Shown: positions 22,896 through 34,277 of the stretch, piece by piece
Layout of the letters: every line of letters starts with the position of its first letter
How positions within the stretch are numbered: the stretch's first letter is position 1
Assembly (NCBI GenBank): GCA_028671895.1
Contig: JAPMAC010000207.1
Span: 3,534,001 to 3,598,000 of the forward strand
From: Oenanthe sinensis
Lineage: Eukaryota; Streptophyta; Magnoliopsida; Apiales; Apiaceae
Length of the DNA stretch: 64,000 nt
Reading direction: 5' to 3'
Translations under genes and position numbers: made by a program
The notes under the pieces: generated by a model
Seen by the model: the letters and a program-made list of their open reading frames with translations, nothing else
Database searches by the model: none
Told to the model about the DNA's origin: nothing

Positions 22896-23349
22896 CATAC
22901 CTTGCTCCCGGTCAGATATTAGGACTCGGTTCTTTAACGAAAAATGCTCAGGGCTCCTAGACATCACTCCCTACGGACTCAGTTTTTCCTTGTACTAATT
23001 TAGATATATTTGTATAGGAACTGAGCCCTATATTTTTGTGTTAGTAGCAAAGAACTAATTTGTTCTTTGGAAGCCAGTTATATTTTTAACTGAGTGTAGG
23101 ACCCCTCTGGGTTTATATACGAAAGATATATTCCCGGAAACTTGTCTCGTTTATTTTACTTGCTAATTTTCTTAAACCTAATTGATTTATCCGGACACAC
23201 AGAAAATTAGTAAGCAGCTCTCCTAAACACTACAAATGGCCAAACCCACTCTGAAGCAATAATTTATTTATCCGCAAATTCCGAAAAGAATTTAAATTAT
23301 TGTTAGTATCGTATTCAACCCCCCTTCTACGATACTTCGGGACCCAACA
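22896..23349 (+). mobile_element. Truncated 5' LTR of Sirevirus-like copy A2
   Basis: The last 454 bp of the LTR run from CATACCTTGCTCCCGG to GACCCAACA. It matches the end of the 3' LTR of A2 (42717-43170) with a small number of differences. The first ~1.38 kb is missing; the gypsy LTR abuts it. Confidence 0.9.
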
Positions 23350-23351
23350 AT

Positions 23352-23363
23352 TGGTATCAGAGC
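23352..23363 (+). other. Primer-binding site, Met-tRNA type (A2)
   Basis: TGGTATCAGAGC lies three bases after the LTR end, a perfect plant copia Met-tRNA primer site. Confidence 0.92.
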
Positions 23364-23459
23364 TTGCTGATTGATATAAAAATCAAGATCCTTTAGCTCA
23401 GTGAAGCTCAAAGTGCCGAAACTGTTTGGACTCAGAATGATTAGAGGTTTTGTTAAATA

Positions 23460-23780
23460 AATTTAATTATAAAATTTTAATAATTTTATTTTATAAACTT
23501 TAATGAAATTTATTTTATAAACTTTTATTAGTTTATGTTATAAATTTTAATTAGTTTATTTTATAAACTTAATATTAAATTTATTTTATAAACTTTAATA
23601 AAATTTATTTAATAAACTTTTGTTAGTTTATGTTATAAATTTTAATTAGTTTATTTTATAAATTTAATATTAAATTTATTTTATAAACTTTTATAAAATT
23701 TATTTTATAAACTTTTATAAGTTTATATTATAAATTTTAATTAGTTTATTTTATAAAATTTAATAAAGTTTTATTTTTAA
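23460..23780 (+). repeat. AT-rich tandem repeat in the A2 leader
   Basis: About three copies of the TATTAGTTTATGTTATAAAT-type unit are present, corresponding to 300-690 in A1. Confidence 0.7.
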
Positions 23781-23789
23781 AATTTAGGT

Positions 23790-24145
23790 AACATGTACAT
23801 GATCCAAATTGTTTTTAGTCGGCCAAGTTGGTTGGTTGTCAAGTTACTGAGTGCGTATGTCTGTATTTCACGCGCACATCAATTTAGCAGCTTGTTGATT
23901 AGACAGTGAAATGCACGCGCACAAATCTTGGCCAACCAAGAAATTCTCTCGACTTGGTACTTATTCAGCTAGGTGCATGTTGCGCCTATACAGGTGATAG
24001 TAGTGTACTAGCGCAACTTATATTCCTAGCGCAACTTGAGGTCAAGTATTAAAGGCAAGTATTATGTTGCGCTGATACAAGTACAACAGGAGTATAGGCG
24101 CCACTTAATACCAAAATGCAGTTTGGTACCCCCAAGTTCTGTACC
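23790..24145 (+). other. GC-rich leader segment present in A2 only
   Basis: About 350 bp lies here that A1 lacks at the same place (around 690-765). It contains several TTGCGC and GCGCAACTT words and one AGGCGCCACTTA, the same words found in the LTRs at 42329-42560 and 48580-48770. It also has CACGCGCACA twice. No open frame is seen. Confidence 0.65.
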
Positions 24146-25463
24146 CGTTGATTTTTATTTTAGATTTATTTCTTTTTCTAGAAAATTTAAAATTCTTGAA
24201 AAATAAAATTTTTCTTAAAATATTAATTTACGGAGTTTTTAATTTTTAAGAAATTTCAAATATTCTTGAAAATTAATTATTTGTAAATTTTTATTTTTTG
24301 ATTAATTTATTTTCTAAGAAAATTAAAAATTCTGTAAATTTAAATTTTTCTTAAATATTAATTCGAGGGTGCTCAAAGAATAGTAGTTGAAGATTTTTCC
24401 GGGTATTGAAGACAATTAAAATTGACTGAAGATTATCCACTGAAGTTAATTCTGGAACAGGTTGAAGAAATAGTGGTATTAATTTCCTCAGAGGTTTACT
24501 CCATAGGATCCCACTAATATTTTGGAAGCTGCAAAAGAAGAAATTAATTTGGGTTCAGTTTTTGGTTAATTTGAGTTGATTTTTTTGGATGAAAAATCTT
24601 AGGGGTTGAAGTAGTGAAGGACAACAGACTGGACTACCTGTCATCTCTGTACAAGCCTTAAAGTTTATTCTATAGGGAGATTACAGGAAGTTCGTGCTAA
24701 CACTGCAGATCATCTGGAACACAGGGATTACAGCCAACAGAGATTTAAGGATACAACCACATTGTCTGTAAAAGACCTGTATGTGCTGAAGGCCTATGAA
24801 CTAGAACAAGAACTGAAGAAGATAATATTTGGTAAAGCAGGTTGTTAGCATATCCACTGTATTTGTGACCCAGGAACCAAATTTGATTGACGTCAAGGTT
24901 GAGAACCTCTGAACAGAAACGAAATGATCCTAGAAGCTGAATTGAAGATGTTGTAGCTCGAGGTAGTGGTCAAGGTGTTGCATGTGAATTTGACACTTTG
25001 GAATAACCTGAGAACTGGACGACTAGTCAAGCCTGCAGGACAACTGGAAGTTCAATAACATCAGATTCAGATGGAATCCCAATTTTAAATCTAAGGTCCT
25101 TACCTATAGATTCCATAAAGGAGATTTTCAAGTTCAGTTCAAGAGGCGGTTGCAAGACAGAGATGGTTTAAATTTGAAAGACAAGTTTAGGGTTTGCTAC
25201 ACAGCTTGAAGAAGCCTGTACAAGCAAATGATGACAGACACTATGTTGGGTTGTAGTAGGAATCTCAAGCATTAGTGAGGATGCAGCAAGGGAAAACATT
25301 TATTGGTAAAGTTAAATGCAAGGCTGATTCTATCAGTGACAGTGATGAATTAAATGGATATCTGGCATCAATGACCAACACTGGAGATGAATCACTAAGC
25401 ACTTCACAGGTACACATTCTAACTAGTATACGTTTATCTAATTCAGAACTGTATGATTATTAG
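24146..25463 (+). pseudogene. Decayed gag of Sirevirus-like copy A2
   Basis: This parallels 780-2073 of A1 closely. The EELY-like segment reads KDLYVLKAYELEQELKK near 24770-24830. The final open stretch (25275-25463, 62 codons) ends NSELYDY at the same position as in A1. Stops and frameshifts elsewhere are largely shared with A1, so this gag was already dead before the two copies separated. No zinc knuckle is recognisable. Confidence 0.7.
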
Positions 25464-26199
25464 GTGTTGAAATGTATTATATTTTTTTCATGTTAGCATG
25501 TTAGCATCTTAGGACTTAAATGCTTAATTGATTGCTAAGAATAAGATTGCATGCTAGGATTAATGAGTTTAATTACTACATTTCATACTTGATTTTATAT
25601 GCAGTAAAATGAATATCTAGAATTAGATAGGGTGTTCTAGACGGTTAGGTGCATCCCTAAACATTTGTTGGAACTTGAGTTAAATCTTATGTGATTTAAT
25701 ACCTCTGCTAATGTTGTGAAAATTGCTAATAGACAAAGAGGTCATAGATCAGATATTTTATATTTGTTCTTACTTGAAATTATTTATGTGCTTATTTTTA
25801 TATGATTTGCTTTTACTCACATAGTTGCACTTAAATATCATATTATTTCATGTATTTCTTGTTAGGGATAGAATAATAAAAGATGGTAGAATTATCTAAG
25901 TAGTCAGTAACATTTGTTGATTCGAGGATTAATCTAAAACTGACTTAGGTAATTAGAGATAGTTAAAATATTAAACAACGACATAAATGGATTAGACAGA
26001 ATTAGTAATTAATTTATTAGTTCTCCTATCCATGTGTTTTATGCATATTGAAGCTGTTGTTACCTCTAATAATATCTCTAACCCATCTGGACTCAATTGA
26101 AGTTGAGTACCAATAAGCTTAATCATTTGTGATTGCAGAGTATGTAACAAATGACAAAAGTTATGTGACTTCGTGACATTTATTGTTCGAGGCATATGA

Positions 26200-26750
26200 T
26201 GAAGATTAAAGCTCTAATATCACAGTTGGTTGAGAAGGCCTCCCCGATGGTAACCTTTGGAGATGACAACAAAGGATGTACAAGGGATATAGCTATCATG
26301 ATTTAAGAATTGTCATCACTGGAAGCATCTTTCTTGTGGAAGGACTTAAGCACTATCTACAGGGCACTAAGGAATTCTTTATCAAGGGTTTTCTGGAAAA
26401 GCATTGAAAAAGAAAAGTGTTTGATCTCAAACAAGAAGGTTGGCAGCTCACTCAACTGAGAGTGAGGAAATTTGTTCGTAGCTGACATGGATTTTGTATG
26501 CAAAGGTGAAGCGAACTTTTCAGTAAAGCTTTATCAGTAAAGAGTTAGCTATGGCAAAAGAAGCTCTCACACTTGGTGAGCAAGACAATGGATTCTCCGA
26601 TAAAGATGAAATTGGTGAGAGGATTTCTTCTAATGGAATTCTATCCAGAAGGACATTTTAAAGTATGTCACATAGGGAAGTCAATAAAAACATCACACTG
26701 AAGCAAATTATGTCATGGAGAAAATATGCTTAATGGTGGTTGATGACAAC
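26200..26750 (+). pseudogene. Decayed protease region of A2
   Basis: The frame near 26240-26350 reads VEKASPMVTFGDDNKGCTR and then LVEGLKHYLQG, the protease-tail pattern of Sirevirus pol (compare 63705-63840 in element C). Stops follow within 40 residues. This copy also shows the empty site (TGGTTGATGACAACC near 26745) for the solo LTR that interrupts A1. Confidence 0.7.
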
Positions 26751-28910
26751 CCTAGTTACAAGTTGGTGATGTTCGTGCATTCAACAGACAAAATGTCATA
26801 GATGGTGATTGATCACATCAGGAAGATCAAGTTGGAAGGAAAGTAAGCTGTGAGAACTTTGAAGTCAGATATTGGAACTCAATTTCGCGAATGAAGTTCT
26901 AAATGAAGTCTGCACTTAAAAAGGTACTTTGAAGCAGAATCAATTAACAAAACATGCTGCTTTAATCAACAAGATCGTGAAAAGACATCATATGAGTTAA
27001 TGGCCAACCAGAAGCAAACACTGAAACATTTTCGTGTGTTTGGAGGAAATTGATATTTACTGAAGACTTATATGAGTATCTTGACAAGAAGTTAAGACTC
27101 AAGGAACAATTTTCCTCGGCTACTCATTGATGATGTAAAACCAGAAGGTGATTGAAAGTCTGAATGTATGACCTACTACACCAAGCTCCCAAGCATTCAA
27201 ATGAAAGACTATTCTGAATCTTTGAAGTTTGACATTCCGTCAGAGTCAAATTCAGATACTGATGATGAAACTGAGGTTGCAGAAGTAAACAATGATAATG
27301 ATGTTGATTCAGATCCTATTAGTGGAAATGGTAGTGAAACTACACAACTCGTGAACTTTAACAGAATCCATTGAAAAAGGTGAAGGATCTTCAACACATC
27401 CTAGCAGCAACTTAGGGGGAGCAAAATAATAGAAGGATATACTAGTCGTACTCAACACAATGAAGATCAAAGGAATACATCAAGAACATATCTGCCAAGA
27501 CAAAAGGTTTGAAGTCAAAGTCATTCATGGAGTCTGGTTCTTAGTAAACCGGATTATTGAGTAAAGGCCAGAAGTGCTAATCAAAATGAACATATATCTT
27601 TTTTGGGACCCAACAATCAATAATTGGTATCCCAAAGAATAGTGAAGATGCACTGATTGATCCAGATTGGGTGATTGCAATGCAAGATGATCTCAATCAG
27701 TTCGAAGATAGAAACTATTGAAGCTGAAACCCAGACCACAAGACGAAGCTAAAATTGGCACAGTAAGGGTTCTCAGAGACTGGAAGATTATTGGCATTGT
27801 TATGAGGGACAAAGTCAAATTGGTTGCTATAGGTTACTATCAAGTAGAAGGTATCGATGATGATGGAAACAGAATCTTCGGGACTTTCAAGATCTAACAG
27901 CAAGCACCAGATCTTTTAGGGCCTAACAAGATGAGGACCTAACAAGATATCCCTAGCACATGTGGAGTATTCAAGCATGAAGATCTATCAGATGAATGTG
28001 AACAAGTGCACTCCTGAATGGTGAGTTAGAAGTTGAAGTTGATGTACAACTCCTGGACTTTGAAGTTGCAGATCCATTGGAATTTGTATATCATTCTCTT
28101 CCAAAACTCTTCTATGACGGAGGTAGGGATTCAAGCAAATCGTCAAGGACATGGTATGACACTCTAACTGTTAATTACTTAAAAATGATTTTATATTAGA
28201 GCTATTATACACATATATCTCTCTAGAATGCAAGGCACACACAATGTCATATATATGTGCTAGTATACCTTGAGTATATTATATGTGGGTCTACTAACGA
28301 ATATTTGGCAAGAGATATTTGCTAAGTTAATGCAGAGTAGGTACAACATGAGCATGTTGGAAGAGTTGTAATTCTTTTTGGATTACAATTAATTGAAAAG
28401 AATGATGGCAATTAAAGTAAGTCAAGGATCTTTTGAAGATGCGCAATTTGGAAGATTCTAGACCTGCCAAGACTTCTTGCCAACAGACCACTAAGCTTGA
28501 TCAGGGCAAATCAGATATATGAACTGAAGTGACAAGATATAGAGGTATTCAGCTCATTACTTATTCAAGTGCATAAAGACCATATATTTTATTCTCGATA
28601 TGCCTATGTGCAAGTTTCCAAGTGGATACTAGAGAATCTTATCTTATAGCTAAGTTATGAATTGTTAGATATCTTAGGGGATCACCGATTCTAAGAATCA
28701 GGTACCCTGAAGATAATAGGTTTAACCTAATTGGCTATATAGATATAGATGATGCAGGTTGTAAGAAAGACATGGAAGTCATTCCTAGAAGCTGTCAACT
28801 CCAATAACTCTGTTGGATACTCTCTACACCAATTATGGAACAAGTGCATGGACACCAGATATCATTTCTTTCGAGATTGTCCTTAGTAGAATAACTTGCA
28901 GATCTTTGTT
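26751..28910 (+). pseudogene. Decayed integrase, RT and RNase H of A2
   Basis: Islands in copia order: integrase tail near 26990-27050 (ELMANQKQTLKHFRVFGGN); linker 27168-27374 (68 codons, ending NFNRIH at a stop); RT start near 27655-27720 (IDPDWVIAMQDDLNQFE); RT palm lead-in near 27745-27860 (VRVLRDWKIIGIVMRDK, then VEGIDDDG); RNase H near 28705-28790 (RFNLIGYIDIDDAG, KKDMEVIPRSCQL). A2 has about 275 bp near 28290-28565 that A1 lost. The gene order and wording are Sirevirus-like, but no domain is continuous. Confidence 0.72.
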
Positions 28911-31900
28911 AAACAACTCGATGAATTCATTTTATCTAAGTTGGTTAGTGAATTTGGGATATTATTTATTTGCATATTTGTTGGAAATCCCATCTGCAAT
29001 GAATTCTTAAATGAGTTCACAAGTATTAAATTTTCAATATTTAAAGGACTTGTGAATTTATTTTTAAATCTAGTTCCTCATTCTTATTGCTACTAGTTTA
29101 ATTATCATGTTTACAATGCAATATACATAAGTGGTAGTTAAATTATTTAGCATAAGTTAGAAGCATAATTATTTGCATGTTAAATATTTGATGAGTATTA
29201 GTCAAGATGTCTTGCTTAATTGCTCTGATATTTTGCTCTGATATTCTTAAATATTTTGTTACAAATAATTGTGATACTTTTGATATTAGTGACTGTATTT
29301 AGAATTTCTGTTCTAAGTAATTAATGCATATTTCAAAACTCACTAATATTGGAAGACGAAGTATTTTCTAAGTTATGTGTATAAAATTCTCAATATTTTA
29401 TATACTTAGGAAATATTTCTAAATTTGATTTTTGTTGCGAGAAGTTGCTATTAGGAACACAAGTGTTAAATGTCTATATTTAAAGGACTTGTGAATTTCT
29501 ATTCAACTATTTTCTCGAGCTTACATATATGAATAATAATTGTTATGAGTATAATTGTAATATGCTAGAATGACAATTATTAGATATAGTGTAGGAAGTT
29601 AGATGCTAATATTCAATCTTACGAATATTTTAGTATTTAGCGAAATTATTTTATCCTATTAAAATTATGGATCGAAGCAATACAATGATTATCAGTTTCA
29701 TTATTTTGATTTGATAAAATATAAGAAGCACAATTTCTTGCATCTTGAAATTATTGATAAATATCGAATAATTGGTATCAGCGTGTAATTAATTGTGATA
29801 TTTTTAATATTAGTGATAACACAAGTTGTTTATCTGAAATCACTAATAATAAAAATATGTTTAAATGCTTATTGTTCTACTGAATAATTGCCACATGTTA
29901 TTTGATTTATATATGCATGTTTGTGGTAACTGTTTAGTATTACATGAGTATTTATATTAGTTTTCTTTCTTCGACTGAATTTTAAACTTGAATGTATTAA
30001 AAAGAAAATTTTGTCTATTTCTTTTTCAAAATGCTTTATTCAAATATGCATTCATTTTTCTATCAGTCTTAGAGAAGAAAACATCAAATTCTTTTTCAAA
30101 ACCTCTCTTTTGAAAATCATTTGATTTACAGCCCTAGTTTGATTTCTAAATCCTAGGGTGTGAATCAAACTTTTCTTGAGGATAATCTTTCTTTAAATCT
30201 CAAAATATTTTATCCTCTCTCCAAAGCTAGTTTTAAATTCTATATTTTCAAAACCGTTTTCTCTCTTAATTTTTCTTTTTAAACTGGCAGAAACTTTGTG
30301 ACTGGTATTTTATTTGGAGAAATTATTTTTTACTTCGAGGTACCAATCACTTGTAAAATGATTTATTTGTTTTTAAATACTTGTTTCAATGTATGTTTCA
30401 CATTGATTCATAATTGCATTATGAGTCGGAAATCATAGTCCTCTATCTGATAAGAATGTTTTGCAAAACTGTTTTCAAAACATACAGTATTAAGGTTTAA
30501 AGGAAAAGAGTCATTTTAAATAAGATAAAATTTGGTAAAAGAGTTGAGTTTCTTATTTGGATCAATCAGTGCATCTTCACTATTCTTTGAGAAGTTTGCC
30601 TTATAAGAAATTCATAAGGGATAGAATTTTTCTCTGATACACTTTCTCGCGTTTTATTATGGGATAAGTATCTTAAAGAAAATTTCTATTGGTATCATGC
30701 TCTTAAATGATAAATCTTTAGAACCGACAAAACTCTTTTATTAAAAGTGCTTTAATGCAATCCATTACCATTCCTTATTATATTTTTTCTTCTTATTGGG
30801 ATGAAAAATATATTTTGGAATGTTAAATTGATTATCTTTTAATCTTGATTGATTCTTTCCGTTGAGCCAACGGAGGCTTCAGAAGCTGGCCAAGAGGTTG
30901 AAAACCCATCAATCTCTTACCCATGCCTTAGTACCAAACACTGATTCATCCACTTCCATATATTAACCCTTGGAGATATAAGAAACTTATGTAAGTTAGA
31001 GGTTGATAAGGGAGAAACTGCACCTGATGCAGCAAATAAGGATGAAGTCGGAAGTGCACCCACAGCTCTACCTCCAGAGAAGAAAAGTAGTATATAACTG
31101 AGGTAACTGTAAGCTCATCTGCATCTTCTCAAAAGGATGCAGAGCTGAAAAGGTAATAAAACTGTCTCTAGAATCATTCTCTCAACATGGTGAGTCCATT
31201 GAAATTCGCTCGTCAGCCAGAGCACCTTGTATTGAGTCAAGCACACCACTGGCACTCACGCTGATAGTAAGCTTAAAAAGATAAATTCTAGGAACACATT
31301 GCAAGGTGTGCACAGTGAGAGGTATAGGTATTTAGAGGAGATACGAACTCTAGCCATACATTACATTGTCCAGGTATCTACCTCAAACAGAAGTTAATCT
31401 TCTGCATCCCGAAAGGGAGATCTCTTATTCAGATTTATCTGGGCTTGAGAGGCAACTGCTTGACAAGAATTCTTCGGATGAGTCAAGTAAGGTATTTATA
31501 TAAAATTCCCGTCACAGGGTTACGAGGGAAACATAGGCTCTAAATTGCCATTCATTACATTATCTACTACGTCGACCCTCCTGGAAGGAATATTTCCAGA
31601 TCTTGAAAAGGAATGTCCACCTCCCGTTTACGGAGAAGGTGTGAGGTAACTCCTTGATAGAACAAGGCAGGATTCCCTAACAGATATTAATATCTTGGGA
31701 TAACCCATCTCAAAGAGGTGAGGCTCCACTAGACAGTGATTTAGCAATAGCTATTGAGTCTGGTGCTGAGACAGTGCTTATGCATGATAGATCAAGAACA
31801 TCTCAACGAGGCAATTCTCCACTTGATAGTGATTCAGTTCATTCTGATGAATCAGGTGTTGAGAATATATATGAATTGACAGATTTCACTTGCAAGTACA

Positions 31901-32723
31901 GAAGGCTATATTTGAAATGCATAGTGAAAGTGAGAGAGAGAAACACTTAAGTGAAAGTGAGGGAGAGATACACTTGAGTGAGAGATAGGGAGAGAAAGAG
32001 TGAAACACTTCTAAGTGCTCGACATTTGAGTGCAAACACTAACAAAACGTAGTAGAAGTGAGGAAACCATAGACCAAACACTTACCCTTGCTACTTGCTA
32101 CTTCTGAAAGAAAAGCTACTATGTTTTCCTAATCAATGACAGAAGAGAACCTTCTTCGGAAGATAAACCATTCAAAAGATGGGCCATTGGAGGATTCCTC
32201 AACTAAGGGGGAGAAGTTATAGGAAGAAAAAGGAGAAGTTAATAAAGTCTTATCTTCGTATTCTTGGGAAAAGTTAATATCCTAAAGGGGTTCGTATCCT
32301 GGATCCTTAGGGGAAGATCCTTAGAAAAAGGGATTCGTATCCTTGGGAGAAGTTAATATCTTTAGGGGGAGATTTTAGACAAGAAAGAAAAAGAAAATCT
32401 TATCTTCTGATCCTGAGGGGAAACAACAGAATATGGGAGAATCAAGAAACTGTATCATTTACTTGAAAGGAGTTGTCAGAAGAGGATTCCTAATCCAAGT
32501 GGGAAGAACAGAAAAGAATTGACTATTCCATTGATTATCTAAAGGGAGAAGGAGAATCACATTCTTAGGGGGAGAACATTATTTGAGCTATGTTATGTGT
32601 TCCATTGAAGACGTTCCCATGAATATTAATTCTTATGAAGTTATATTAATGATAAGTTCTTTAAGTTCAAACTATGAAGGATTTTGAATCAGAGAGAGCT
32701 CAAACAGACAGAAATGAAGATGA
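28911..32723 (+). other. A2 region downstream of pol, with remnants and multiple PPT motifs
   Basis: About 3.8 kb lies between RNase H and the copia insertion. Sireviruses often carry an extra ORF here. Islands such as EASEAGQEVENPSISYP near 30870-30930 and DRSRTSQRGNSPLDSD near 31785-31835 are open but I do not recognise them, and stops separate them. The last part (32205-32576) has three purine tracts of the AGGGGGAGA type. The matching region of A3 is 43171-45053 plus 46708-47794. The element resumes at 41133 after the copia insertion. Confidence 0.55.
32205..32576 (+). repeat. Multiple polypurine tract motifs of A2
   Basis: AAGGGGGAGAAG at 32205-32216, TAGGGGGAGAT at 32363-32373 and TAGGGGGAGAA at 32566-32576 copy the word at the true tract before the 3' LTR (41325-41335). 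Repeated PPT-like motifs upstream of the LTR are a recognised Sirevirus feature. Phrases like GGTTCGTATCC and AAGTTAATATC between them are also repeated. Confidence 0.7.
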
Positions 32724-34264
32724 TGTTAGTAATTGTGCTCTAGAGACAATACTTTTTATATTTTAAGGAAAATATTTATTATTAAGGATTATGTTTTATT
32801 GATTATTATTTATTTATTATGTTTTATTTACTGCGTAATAAATTGAAAGCATAATAAATGTCCTTGGAATTTTGATACGTATTATATATCTTTAAGTATG
32901 TGACTTAAAAATGAGATTATATGAATAGTATCTTATTCCTAAAATTCCCTAGTCGAGTATTATTATTTAAGGACAATAATAATGCACAAAGACTAGTATG
33001 TTTCTTGACAGATGACCACATCTCATTGGTCATAGGTATGAGGATACTAAAGTCAAGAACATAAGTGCGTGTATCAATGCATGGCACTGGAATGACCCGC
33101 CGTGAGATTCTACATGTTAAGTAAGTGTCATAAGTAATTCTCACTATGATAATGGTGTAATGATCTTTAGACCTGAAATCATTATATTTCTATACGGGAA
33201 TTAATATACTTTGATTGCATTAAAAGTTACCTTTGACCGGGTGATGATAAAAGTGGACATTGGGTATATTATGAATCGTTTGAGAAATATGAATGATCTA
33301 GATGAGATTTAATCCTCCTAATTTTAGGAGTGATATTATTGGCCTCTTGTTTGAGTGAGACTATGAAATGCACGGCCGTGCTCAAATGTTGATTTGATTT
33401 TAATAGTCTACTCATCGATCAAGAAAATAAAGATTAAATTATGAAGAGGATGACACGAGACATGCCTTGAGTTTAATCTATAATATCAAGATTAAAGGGA
33501 TTATATTACATGGAACATTATTCACGAAAGGCTTAATCGAATCACCGATTTATTATTATTACTTGGGTAGCAATGATGTATTACTAGATGCCGCTTATTG
33601 TTTACAATTTTAATTAGATATTAAAATTGTTGCCAACGTAATAATAACCTATAGGGTCACACACAAAGAACGCTTGAAGGAGAAATAATTTAAATTATGA
33701 ATTTAAATTAAATAAGTAATTTATTTTATTTATGATATTAATTAAGTATGACTTAATTAATTATATAAATAGAATAAATGAATTACTTAAACTAATTCTA
33801 AAATTAATAATTAATTAATTAAGTGAGACTTAATTAAATAATTTAGAATTTTGGATTAGTATTAATTATAATTGGATTATAATTAGAAAACTTATTCCTC
33901 TCTATATAATCTCTTTATGGGCTGATTTAATAAGATAGAGATTTTACAAAAACCCTAGCCGCTCTGAGAGATGAGGAAGATAGAGAGAGAAGAAGTTTTC
34001 GGGTGCTAGTACACATCAATCCTTCATGAAAAGTGTTCGTGTGGATACCGTAGAGCGTAGATCGCGAGAGCAGGATACGTGGTGATTAAACAAGCTTTGG
34101 ACCTCCATTAATATTCCATTAATGAACTGTTAAAGCTTCTAAAGGTATTTATTCTTTATCTCCGAATTAAATCTTTTGTTTTCGCATGGATCCTGCGGAG
34201 GGTTTCGCTATTTTGATTTATTTTTTGCGTTTATTCCGCTGCGTTTGTGTCACGAAACCCTACA
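32724..34264 (+). repeat. 5' LTR of copia family 1
   Basis: It is 1541 bp with TG...CA ends. A TATA-like CTATATAATC lies near 33903 and is followed by a GA-rich GATAGAGAGAGAAG, a likely U3-R boundary region. Short open frames such as minus 32917-33144 recur in each LTR copy but have no known domain. Confidence 0.92.
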
Positions 34265-34265
34265 A

Positions 34266-34277
34266 TGGCATCAGAGC
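34266..34277 (+). other. Primer-binding site of copia family 1
   Basis: TGGCATCAGAGC lies one base after the LTR, one mismatch from the Met-tRNA-type site TGGTATCAGAGC. Confidence 0.85.

Noticed and set aside
32917..33144. Possible small conserved protein on the minus strand, recurring at 39816, 45283 and 48979
   Set aside because: Recurs only because it lies in copies of the same LTR; frame lengths differ and changes fall freely. No domain or start signal.
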